From assembly GCA_035544835.1 (NCBI GenBank), contig DASZZV010000306.1, positions 1-34,337 on the forward strand: a DNA stretch of 34,337 nucleotides, given 5' to 3'. The DNA is from DASZZV01 sp035544835. GTDB lineage: Bacteria; Acidobacteriota; Thermoanaerobaculia; Gp7-AA8. Position numbers and translations under genes: made by a program. Positions 24,970-32,154 of the stretch are shown here, one piece after another; position 1 is the stretch's first letter, and every line of letters starts with the position of its first letter. The notes under the pieces are model-generated. The model was not told where the DNA came from. It ran no database searches and worked only from the letters and a program-made list of their open reading frames with translations.

Positions 24970-25161
24970 TTACTCTTTCGGCTGGACCCATGCGATTCCA
25001 TCCACCTGATCAGTGTGTCGATCGAAGGAGGGCAGCTCAGCACCGGACTCCATGGCGTGTGCGGCGATCCAGATGTCATTGGTCGGTAGCGGCCTGCCTT
25101 TGCGTCGGAGAGAGGCAGCGATACGACCGAACCGATCAGACGTCACCAATGTCCCGCTTAA
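24970..25161 (-). pseudogene. C-terminal remnant of a VapC-like PIN-domain toxin
   Basis: Reading the minus strand from 25161 to the TAA at 24970 gives about 63 residues without a proper start. It contains FGRIAASLRRKGRPLPTNDI, then WIAAHAMESGAELPSFDR, and ends in GIAWVQPKE. The NDIWIAAHA block is the hallmark of the C-terminal half of VapC PIN domains and carries one of the conserved acidic residues. The N-terminal half, including the first catalytic aspartate, is missing, and an in-frame stop lies just upstream. No antitoxin gene is visible. This is a dead fragment. Confidence 0.72.
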
Positions 25162-25597
25162 TCACAAGAAGCGACAGCAGCAACATCGATCGGAGGAAAA
25201 GAGACCGCATGAGTCTGTCGAGCATACGCCGTTGAGGGTGACACTTCTTGCTCATCGACCGGATCGGCCTGCGCGCCGCCGGCACCGCCGACGAACTGAC
25301 TCGACGGGACCAGGAAGAAGGCCGGGCAGGGGCACGGGAGCGGGCACGGGAAAGTCAAAACAGAAAATCCGGGCACGGCGGATCTCAATTCTTGTCCGTC
25401 TTTGGGTTTTGACTTTCCCATGCCCGTGCGCGTGCCCGCTCCCGTGCCCGGCCCTTGATGGAGGTCGGTTAGAAATGCATGCTCGGGTCTGAGGCGCCGC
25501 CTCGCTGGCATAATCGACCTCGTCCCCTCGCGCGAGCCCGTTTTTCAATTTTCAGTTTGCGTCCTCGTCGCGCCGATCCGCGGATGTCTCGGTCCGC
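25162..25597. other. Gene-free stretch between the VapC remnant and the ABC transporter
   Basis: No gene is visible. The stretch holds the GGGCACGGG inverted repeat at 25321-25452. Open frames that cross it on both strands are rich in Pro-Cys or Gly-Thr repeats and are artefacts of the repeat. Confidence 0.6.
25321..25452. repeat. GGGCACGGG-type inverted repeat
   Basis: The left arm 25321-25360 (GCCGGGCAGGGGCACGGGAG ... AAAGTCAAAA) and right arm 25407-25452 (TTTTGACTTTCCCATGCCCG ... GCCCGGC) are complementary over about 40 bases with a small insertion. Internally they are built from short GGGCACGGG repeats. The element lies between the 3' ends of the histidine kinase and the ABC transporter genes. 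Confidence 0.75.
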
Positions 25598-26263
25598 TCA
25601 CACCAGACGCCCGTCGGCCATTCGCATCACCCTGTCGACGTGCTTCTCGATGCGCGCGTCGTGACTGACGATGACTACGGCTTTCCCACGCGACCGCGCT
25701 GCGTCGCAGAGGAGCCGGACGGCCTGCTCGCCGGCGTGGGAGTCGAGGCTTCCGGTCGGCTCGTCGGCCAGGATCACGGCCGGATCGTTGGCCAGAGCAC
25801 GGGCAATGGCCACGCCCTGTTTCTCGCCTCCGCTCAGGTTGCGCGCCAGGCGGCCGGCGCGATCAGCCAAACCGACTTCTTCGAGCATGGCCGCGGCGCG
25901 ACGGGCGGCATCGCGCGCGCCGTTCATCTCCAGGACGACCTGCACGTTCTCTTGCGCGGTCAGCCCGTCCAGCAGACGGAAGGCCTGGAAGACGAATCCG
26001 ATTCGATGCAGACGAAACGCTGCCAGACGCGACGGCGTTAGCGACGTGAGGGTCTCACCATCGAGAGTGACCGTGCCGCTCGAAGGTGGAAGCAGCCCTC
26101 CGAGCATTGCCAGCAGAGTGGTCTTGCCGCTTCCGTTCGGACCGCTGATCAGCAAGACCTCGCCGGCTTGCACTTCGAGCGAAACGTCCTTGACCGCCGC
26201 GACCGGCGACGGACCCTCGTAGGCCTTCGACAACCCTGACGCCGCGATCGTCGCTCCGCTCAT
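25598..26263 (-). CDS. ABC transporter ATP-binding protein (LolD/MacB type)
   Basis: The 221-residue ATPase is complete: Walker A GPNGSGKTT (about 41-49), Q-loop FVFQAFRLLDGLTAQEN, signature LSGGEKQGVAIARAL, Walker B VILADEPTGSLD and the switch histidine in VIVSHD. The GEKQ signature and FQAFRLLDGLTAQEN place it with the LolD/MacB/DevA family, which works with FtsX-like permeases in lipoprotein, peptide or lipid-type extrusion. Its ATG overlaps the permease stop by four bases, so the two form one transporter. No membrane-fusion partner adjoins it. Confidence 0.94.
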   Translation of the reverse strand: MSGATIAASGLSKAYEGPSPVAAVKDVSLEVQAGEVLLISGPNGSGKTTLLAMLGGLLPPSSGTVTLDGETLTSLTPSRLAAFRLHRIGFVFQAFRLLDGLTAQENVQVVLEMNGARDAARRAAAMLEEVGLADRAGRLARNLSGGEKQGVAIARALANDPAVILADEPTGSLDSHAGEQAVRLLCDAARSRGKAVVIVSHDARIEKHVDRVMRMADGRLV

Positions 26264-27372
26264 GCGCGAAAAACCTCGGCCGGATAAATGCGCCGCAGGA
26301 GCTGGATCGGCACAGCCGCGCCGCAGACGCCGATGAGGACCGAACCTGCGAGCACCGCCAGCGCCACAGCGGCGGTGTAGTGAACCGTGAGCGCCGGCAC
26401 GAAGTGCAGCAGGAGCGGTTCCATCAATGCCGTCAGGATCATTCCGCAGACGAACCCGCCGATCGACCCGGCGACGGACTGCACCACGATGAGTCGCAAC
26501 AGGTAGGACTGCGAGGCCCCGAGGGCTTTGAGTGTGGCGTAGTCCTCACGGCGCTCCAGGACGGAGCTGTACAGCATCAACGCGATCACCAGTCCGCAGA
26601 CCAGCGCGCCAAAGACGACGATGGTACCGAACACCGGCAGGACACCGGTCTGCATCTCGGCCAGGTTGTTGGCGGTGAACTCGTCGCGCGTGTAGACCGC
26701 CAGGCCGGCGTCGAGGTGGCGGATGGCGTCGCTCACCTTCCGCCGATCGGCCCCGGGCGCGAGTTGCACGAGGATGAAACTGGCGATGCCGGGCACCCCG
26801 AGGAGCTCTTCCCCGTCGTCGATCCGGACAAAGGCGAACTGGGCCAGCAGGGCGTTGGTTCCTTCACTGATGGCTGCCACGCGGAATGGGGTTTGCTGAA
26901 TATGCAGAGTGGAGCCGACGGCGAGCCCGTACTTTCTCGCGAAGGAGCGGTCGAGGATGATCTCGCGCCGCTCGAGGCGCGGCGTGCCGGCAGCGATGGA
27001 AGCGGGCTCGCCGATGCGGGTCTGCGGGTCGAAGGCCAGGATGAAAAGCGTTGAGGAGCTCCGGTTGCCGATACGCGCCCGCGTGATGATTCTCATGAGT
27101 GGCGCAGCGCCCCGCACTCCCGCCATCCCCTTGATCTCGCCGGCGCGCGCCACCGGCACGAACGAAGAGCTTTTAAGGAGGTTGTTCGCGTTCTTCTGGC
27201 AGACCCAGAGGTCGACGACAGTGGACCGAACGTACTTCGTCGTTCCATCGCGGACCCCGTCGTACACCGCGAGGAGAAAGAGGATCAGGGAAACCGTCGC
27301 CCCCAGCCCGACGACGGTAACGAGCAGGCGACCGCGGTCACGGAACAGCATCCGTCGCGCGAGCGGGACCAT
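26260..27372 (-). CDS. FtsX/DevC-type ABC transporter permease
   Basis: The 370-residue protein has one membrane helix near the N-terminus (LLVTVVGLGATVSLILFLLA). A periplasmic domain of about 200 residues follows, then three C-terminal helices (about 250-275, 300-325, 335-360). The loop LERREDYATLKALGAS after the second helix is the FtsX-family coupling region. This is the DevC/MacB-like fold used for mechanotransmission rather than classical import. It is cotranscribed with the ATPase through an ATGA overlap. The ATG at 27372 lacks a clear ribosome site; an ATG at 27351 is possible. The promoter region is shared with the divergent radical SAM operon and contains a perfect inverted repeat. 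Confidence 0.92.
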   Translation of the reverse strand: MVPLARRMLFRDRGRLLVTVVGLGATVSLILFLLAVYDGVRDGTTKYVRSTVVDLWVCQKNANNLLKSSSFVPVARAGEIKGMAGVRGAAPLMRIITRARIGNRSSSTLFILAFDPQTRIGEPASIAAGTPRLERREIILDRSFARKYGLAVGSTLHIQQTPFRVAAISEGTNALLAQFAFVRIDDGEELLGVPGIASFILVQLAPGADRRKVSDAIRHLDAGLAVYTRDEFTANNLAEMQTGVLPVFGTIVVFGALVCGLVIALMLYSSVLERREDYATLKALGASQSYLLRLIVVQSVAGSIGGFVCGMILTALMEPLLLHFVPALTVHYTAAVALAVLAGSVLIGVCGAAVPIQLLRRIYPAEVFRA

Positions 27373-27426
27373 GGCCGTAGTGTAGCAGCGCTCTTCCTCT
27401 GACTCTCGGCAGGCTAGACAGTATTA

Positions 27427-27527
27427 AGTGGCCGGACATTCCGAATTCCGGCAGGCCGCAGGCAAATGCGGGTTGCAGCGGCAATCCTGCGCGACGCCAC
27501 AGCCGGACATCGGAATGTCCGGCCACT
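27427..27527. repeat. Inverted repeat in the ABC/radical-SAM divergent gap
   Basis: AGTGGCCGGACATTCCGA (27427-27444) and its exact reverse complement (27510-27527) flank 65 bases. Just inside, ATTCCGG and CCGGACAT extend the complementarity imperfectly. The element makes mirror-image open frames on both strands that are not genes. It lies upstream of both transcription units, so it is either a small mobile palindrome or a regulatory structure. Confidence 0.8.
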
Positions 27528-27570
27528 CAGTCAGGCCTTGCGGTCGCGAGGCCTGGTTAATTCAGCCCTC

Positions 27571-27579
27571 TGATACGAT
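27571..27579 (+). promoter_or_regulatory. Possible extended -10 box of the radical SAM/GH3 operon
   Basis: TGATACGAT fits an extended -10 element, 55 bases before the first start codon of the operon. A -35 match is weak. It lies directly after the inverted repeat. Confidence 0.35.
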
Positions 27580-27634
27580 AGAGATGACAACGCTGTCGGG
27601 GCTCGTGCACCACGCCCGGCCAGGGGAGGCATCG

Positions 27635-28981
27635 ATGTCATCGAGATTGCGAATCGTCCTCATCTCTCCACGCGGCCCGCTGTACCGGCACCGCGGCGGT
27701 ATCTGGAAAAAGTCGCTCCGCTACGCGCCGCTGACCCTGACCACTCTGGCTGCACTCGTTCCGCCCGATCTCGGCGCCGAGGTGACGATCATCGATGAGG
27801 GGATCTCGGATATCGATCTGAACATCGAGGCGGATGTCGTCGGCATCAGCGCCATCACCGGCACCGCGCCGCGCGCCTATGAGCTCGCGGCGCACTTTCG
27901 AGGCCGCGGAATCACAGTCGTTCTCGGCGGCGTGCATCCGACGCTCGTACCCAACGAGGCGGTTCAGCACGCTGACGCCGTCGTGGTGGGCTACGCAGAG
28001 GAGACATGGCCCCAGCTGCTGCGCGACTTTCTGGCCGGTCGCCTGCAGCCGCGCTACGACCAGCAGCCCGGCCTCTCGCTCGCCAACCTGCCGATCCCGC
28101 ATCGCCACCTCTTCTCGTCACGCGACTTCCTCACCCTGCACACCATCGAGGCTACACGAGGCTGCATCCATCGCTGCGAGTTCTGCGTCGTGCCTGCAGC
28201 CTGGGGACGCCCATTGCAGAAGCCAGTGGCCGACGTCATCGCTGATATCCGGCAGATGCGCCCGCGCAAGCTGATTTTTCTCGATCTCAACCTGATCTCC
28301 GACACCGATTACGCCCGGGAACTGTTTACTGCAATGATCCCGCTGCGCGTTCGGTGGGGTGGACTGGCCACGACGATGATCGCCTGGGACGAGGAGCTGC
28401 TCGACCTCGCCGCCCTGAGCGGATGCGGCGGCCTGCTCCTCGGCTTCGAGTCGCTGTCGGCCGGTGCCCTGTCGGAGACGCGCAAGGATTTCAATGCCCG
28501 AGTCGACTACCGCACCGTGATCGAGCGCATCCATGCCCGCGGCATCGCCATCCAGGGCTGTTTCGTTTTCGGTTTCGATCACGACGATCGCGACGTCTTC
28601 GCCCGCACGGCGGAGTTCGCGATCGACGCCCACATCGATCTGCCGAGATACGCTGTGCTCACACCATTCCCCGGCACGCCGCTCTATGCCCGTCTGGAAT
28701 CGGAGGGGCGCATCCTGACCTCGGACTGGAGCCTGTACGACGGCCAGCACGTCGTCTATCAGCCGGCCCGGATGAGCGCCGACGAGCTGCTTCGCGGAAC
28801 CGAGTCGGCGTGGAAGACCACCTACAGTTACTCGGGAATCGCCCGGCGCCTGGCCGGCTCGCGATCGCAATTGCTCGTTTCCATCCCAGCCAATTTCGGC
28901 TATCGCTTCTATGCCCACAACCTCCATCGGTATTACACGTGCGACTGGTCTCTTCCCAGCGGCCGGCGCGTCGCGGCCTGA
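27635..28981 (+). CDS. B12-binding-domain radical SAM enzyme, paralogue 1
   Basis: The 448-residue protein has an N-terminal cobalamin-binding-like domain (about 5-150: LRIVLISPRG, VVGISAITGTAPRAYELA, VVLGGVHPTLVPNEA). A radical SAM barrel follows, with the CxxxCxxC cluster motif at C177, C181 and C184 (RGCIHRCEFC), then a C-terminal extension. The DxHxxG cobalamin ligand motif is absent, as in several BchE-like class B enzymes. Such enzymes carry out methylation, C-C bond formation or ring chemistry on unactivated carbons. The start ATG 27635 has GGAGG six bases upstream; the longer frame reaching into the inverted repeat is spurious. It is the first gene of a five-gene operon and a paralogue of the next gene. 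Confidence 0.93.
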   Translation: MSSRLRIVLISPRGPLYRHRGGIWKKSLRYAPLTLTTLAALVPPDLGAEVTIIDEGISDIDLNIEADVVGISAITGTAPRAYELAAHFRGRGITVVLGGVHPTLVPNEAVQHADAVVVGYAEETWPQLLRDFLAGRLQPRYDQQPGLSLANLPIPHRHLFSSRDFLTLHTIEATRGCIHRCEFCVVPAAWGRPLQKPVADVIADIRQMRPRKLIFLDLNLISDTDYARELFTAMIPLRVRWGGLATTMIAWDEELLDLAALSGCGGLLLGFESLSAGALSETRKDFNARVDYRTVIERIHARGIAIQGCFVFGFDHDDRDVFARTAEFAIDAHIDLPRYAVLTPFPGTPLYARLESEGRILTSDWSLYDGQHVVYQPARMSADELLRGTESAWKTTYSYSGIARRLAGSRSQLLVSIPANFGYRFYAHNLHRYYTCDWSLPSGRRVAA

Positions 28982-28989
28982 TCGACAAC

Positions 28990-30345
28990 ATGCGCCTGAC
29001 CCTGGTGCATCCCTGCATTGGCCGCCGAGTCGGCGAGAAGTACATCCGCACCTGGCAGATGGAGCCGCTGGCGCCGGCGGTCGTGGCTGCACTGACGCCG
29101 AAGGATGTCGAGATCCGATTCCATGACGATCGCATGGAAAACATCCCTTACGACGAACCGACCGACCTGGTGGCCATCAGCGTCGAGACCTACACGGCGC
29201 GCCGCGCCTACGAGATCGCCACGGAGTACCGGCGTCGCGGCGTGCCGGTGGTGATGGGTGGGTTTCACGCCACGCTCGTCCCCGACGAAGTCTCGGAGTA
29301 CGCCGACGCCATCGTGATCGGCGAAGCCGAAAGTGTGTGGCCGCGCGTGATCGAGGACTTCCGCGCAGGAACCATGAAGCGCGTCTATCGAGGCGAAGGG
29401 CGTCCGGCACTCGCCGGGATCCAACCCGACCGCTCCATCTTCGCCGGCAAGCGCTACCTGCCGCTCGGGCTCATCGAAGCGGGGCGCGGCTGCCACTTGA
29501 AGTGCGAGTTCTGCGCGATCCAGTCGTACTTCGGCAGCACGCAGACCAGGCGACCGGCGGTCGACGTGTGCGACGAAGTACGCAGGATGAAAAAGCCCCT
29601 CTACTTCTTCGTGGACGACAACATCACCTCCAACCTGGAAGGGGCCAAGGAGCTCTACCGGTCGCTGATCCCGCTCAACATCCGCTGGGTGAGCCAGGCC
29701 AGCATCAACGTCGCCCACGACGAAGAGCTGCTGGGACTCATCAAGGCCAGCGGATGCCAGGGTTTGCTCATCGGCATCGAGACCTTGAACGTGCTCAACC
29801 TCAAGCACATGCACAAGCAGTTCAACACCATGAAAGGCGGCTACGAGGTGGCGCTCGAGAATCTGCGCCGCCACGGCATCCGTCTTTACGTCACGTTCAT
29901 TCTCGGATACGACGAGGACACGCCCGAGACGATCGAGGAAACGGTGGCCTTCGCCCGGCGCCACAACTTCTACATTGTGGCCTTCAACCATCTCACTCCG
30001 TTTCCGGGCACACCGCTCTACGATCGTCTGCAGAGCGAAGGCAGGCTGCTGTTCGACAAGTGGTGGCTCGACCGGCGCTACCGATACGGGATGGTTCCCT
30101 ACACCCCACGAGGCATGACCGCAGAAGAGGTAAAAATCGGCTGCATTGACGCCCGGAAGAACTTCTACAGCCTCTCCTCCATCGCAGCGCGCAGCCTGGA
30201 CAAAGTCAACGCCGGCGGCTTCTACATGTGGTCGAACTTTTACATGATCAACTGGCTGATTCGTCGCGAGGTCACGCAGCGCCGCGACTATCCCCTCGGC
30301 GACGAGGCCTTCCGCGGACAACTGCTGCGGGTCGGAGAGGGATGA
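28990..30345 (+). CDS. B12-binding-domain radical SAM enzyme, paralogue 2
   Basis: The 451-residue protein has the same architecture as its upstream neighbour: a Rossmann-like cobalamin-binding domain (about 1-140, with VVMGGFHATLVPDEV), a radical SAM core with C168, C172 and C175 (RGCHLKCEFC), and a C-terminal region. Shared blocks include HDEELL/WDEELL, SGCQGLLIGIE / SGCGGLLLGFE and LTPFPGTPLY. The two are clearly duplicated but well diverged. Nine bases separate it from the upstream coding region, and its stop overlaps the next ATG by four bases. The frame is open upstream to 28354, but that part overlaps paralogue 1. Successive steps or different sites on one substrate are the simplest reading. 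Confidence 0.93.
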   Translation: MRLTLVHPCIGRRVGEKYIRTWQMEPLAPAVVAALTPKDVEIRFHDDRMENIPYDEPTDLVAISVETYTARRAYEIATEYRRRGVPVVMGGFHATLVPDEVSEYADAIVIGEAESVWPRVIEDFRAGTMKRVYRGEGRPALAGIQPDRSIFAGKRYLPLGLIEAGRGCHLKCEFCAIQSYFGSTQTRRPAVDVCDEVRRMKKPLYFFVDDNITSNLEGAKELYRSLIPLNIRWVSQASINVAHDEELLGLIKASGCQGLLIGIETLNVLNLKHMHKQFNTMKGGYEVALENLRRHGIRLYVTFILGYDEDTPETIEETVAFARRHNFYIVAFNHLTPFPGTPLYDRLQSEGRLLFDKWWLDRRYRYGMVPYTPRGMTAEEVKIGCIDARKNFYSLSSIAARSLDKVNAGGFYMWSNFYMINWLIRREVTQRRDYPLGDEAFRGQLLRVGEG

Positions 30346-31439
30346 CGGCAGTCATCGCGCTGGCGACCCACGACGATGACGCCGCCATCCGAGCGCTGCT
30401 GGCCAGGAACAGCGTGCCCGGGCAGATCAGCCTCACGTATCGGCGCGAGCCCGACTACTTTTACGGCTGCGGACCGATGGGGCCGTTCGTTCAGGTCCTC
30501 GTGGCGCGCGACCCCGGTGATGGCGACGCCGTCCTTGGCCTGGCCTGCCGCACTGTGCGGCCGGCATTCGTGAACGGACTCGAACAGCCTCTCGGATACC
30601 TCGGGCAGTTACGCGTCGACGCGTCTCACCGCGGGCGCTGGTTCGTTTCGCGTGGCTTCCGGTTCCTCCGGCAACTGCACACCGACGGCCGGACAAGGGC
30701 CTACGTAACGACGATCATCGAAGGCAATCCGGCCGCGACCGGCGTGCTGGTGGATCACCCGCGTCGTGGCATGCCGCGCTATCGCTTCGTCGATCGCCTG
30801 CACACGCTGGCGCTGATGGCGGAGGGCGGCAAGGCAGCTCACGGCGCAGTCCGCACTGCGAAGAAGGAGGACCTGCCCGACATCGTGGCCTTTCTTCGGG
30901 CCGAGGGATCTCGGCGTCAGTTCTTCCCGGCGCTGTCGGTTGATGACTTTGAAACTGATGTGACCAGGGGATTGCAGGCCGATGATTTTCTGCTCGTGTC
31001 GGGCAACGGTGTGCTGGTTGGCGTCTGCGCACTATGGGATCAGTCGGCATACAAACAGACCGTGATCGATCACTACAGCGGTTTGCTGTCGACCCTGCGG
31101 CCGTTGTACAACGTGGTCGCCCCGCTGCTGCGCCGCCCGCGCCTCCCTCCGCCCGGGAGCGCCCTGCGCACTGCCTACGCCAGCTTCCTCACTGTCCGCG
31201 ACGATGATCCTGACGTGCTTGAGAAACTACTTCGAGCCGTCCGGGCGGCGGCACACGAGCGCGGCATCGACTATGTGGTGGCCGGCTTCTGCGAGCGTGA
31301 TCCACACCTGGCCAGGGCGCGCCGGTTTCCTCACATTCCGTATCGCAGCGACATCTACACCGTAGCATGGGACGATGGAGCCGACTTCCATGACCAACTC
31401 GATGGCCGACCCTGTTATGTCGATCCCGCCACCATCTGA
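30342..31439 (+). CDS. Double GNAT-domain acyltransferase-like protein
   Basis: The 365-residue protein appears to hold two GNAT folds. The first has a motif-A-like segment, YLGQLRVDASHRGRWFVSRG (about 86-105), resembling the acyl-CoA pyrophosphate loop. The second begins about residue 170 (AVRTAKKEDLPDIVAFLRAE) and contains DDFLLVSGNGVLVGVCALWD and VVAGFCERDP. The second copy lacks a clear loop motif and may be structural. GNAT proteins transfer acyl groups from CoA or carrier proteins to amines. Its ATG overlaps the radical SAM stop (ATGA), and its stop overlaps the next gene, so it is firmly part of the operon. Confidence 0.82.
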   Translation: MTAVIALATHDDDAAIRALLARNSVPGQISLTYRREPDYFYGCGPMGPFVQVLVARDPGDGDAVLGLACRTVRPAFVNGLEQPLGYLGQLRVDASHRGRWFVSRGFRFLRQLHTDGRTRAYVTTIIEGNPAATGVLVDHPRRGMPRYRFVDRLHTLALMAEGGKAAHGAVRTAKKEDLPDIVAFLRAEGSRRQFFPALSVDDFETDVTRGLQADDFLLVSGNGVLVGVCALWDQSAYKQTVIDHYSGLLSTLRPLYNVVAPLLRRPRLPPPGSALRTAYASFLTVRDDDPDVLEKLLRAVRAAAHERGIDYVVAGFCERDPHLARARRFPHIPYRSDIYTVAWDDGADFHDQLDGRPCYVDPATI

Positions 31440-32154
31440 CGGGCCGGCGCTGCACGGGCGCATCATTCCGGTGGCGGCATTGACGAGTGACGAGCGTCAC
31501 GGCATGTTCGCGTTGTTCGCACGCTACTTCGAGGCAGACCGCGCCACATTCGATCGCGACCTCGATGAGAAGGAATGCGCGGTCGTGCTTACGGAAGGCG
31601 AGGGGGATTCGATCGCCGGATTCTCGACTCTCATGCGGCTGGAACCGATGATGGGCGCGACGCCGATCACGGTCTTCTTTTCCGGCGACACGGTCATGGA
31701 TCGCGCCTACTGGGGCAGCGCGGAGCTCCCGCGGCTCTGGTCGCGGCACGTGTTCCACCTCGCCGATTCTCTTCCGGGGCGCGACGTCTATTGGTTTCTC
31801 ATCAGCTCGGGCTTCCGCACGTATCGCTATCTGCCGCTGTTCTTCCGCGACTTCGTGCCGAACCGGAATCACTCCACGCCGACTGAGACGCAGCGGCTGC
31901 TCGGCGAGATCGCCCGGGCAAAGTTCGGTGCGCGCTACGACGAGGCCAGCGGCATCGTCCGGCTCGAGCATCGCACGCCGCTGCGACGCGGCGTCTCCGA
32001 TCCCGGTCCGCGCGAGTTGCGCGATCCGAACATCCGTTTCTTTCTGGAAAAGAATCCGCAATCTGTCGAAGGCGATGAGCTGGCCTGCCTCGTGCGCATC
32101 GATCGAGGGAATCTGACCAGGGCCGGCCAGCGGATGGTCAATGGGCGCCAATGA
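31390..32154 (+). CDS. Unassigned operon protein, possibly GNAT-like
   Basis: The 254-residue protein has no motif I can name. Visible features are a regular alternation of strands and helices, the block TVFFSGDTVMDRAYWGSAEL, and the aromatic segment YWFLISSGFRTYRYLPLFF, followed by FGARYDEASGIVRL. No signal peptide or membrane helix is evident. The general pattern, with a central FSGDT strand and a following helix, could be a divergent GNAT fold like the N-acyl amino acid synthases, but this is inference. Start choices are 31375, 31390 and 31417, all overlapping the upstream gene; 31390 has GGAG nine bases before it. It ends in an ATGA overlap with GH3. Confidence 0.75.
   Translation: MTNSMADPVMSIPPPSDGPALHGRIIPVAALTSDERHGMFALFARYFEADRATFDRDLDEKECAVVLTEGEGDSIAGFSTLMRLEPMMGATPITVFFSGDTVMDRAYWGSAELPRLWSRHVFHLADSLPGRDVYWFLISSGFRTYRYLPLFFRDFVPNRNHSTPTETQRLLGEIARAKFGARYDEASGIVRLEHRTPLRRGVSDPGPRELRDPNIRFFLEKNPQSVEGDELACLVRIDRGNLTRAGQRMVNGRQ

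Noticed and set aside
27338..27634. Frames beginning MAGHS on both strands between the ABC and radical SAM genes
   Set aside because: They are mirror products of the perfect 18-bp inverted repeat; the radical SAM gene has a well-supported start at 27635.
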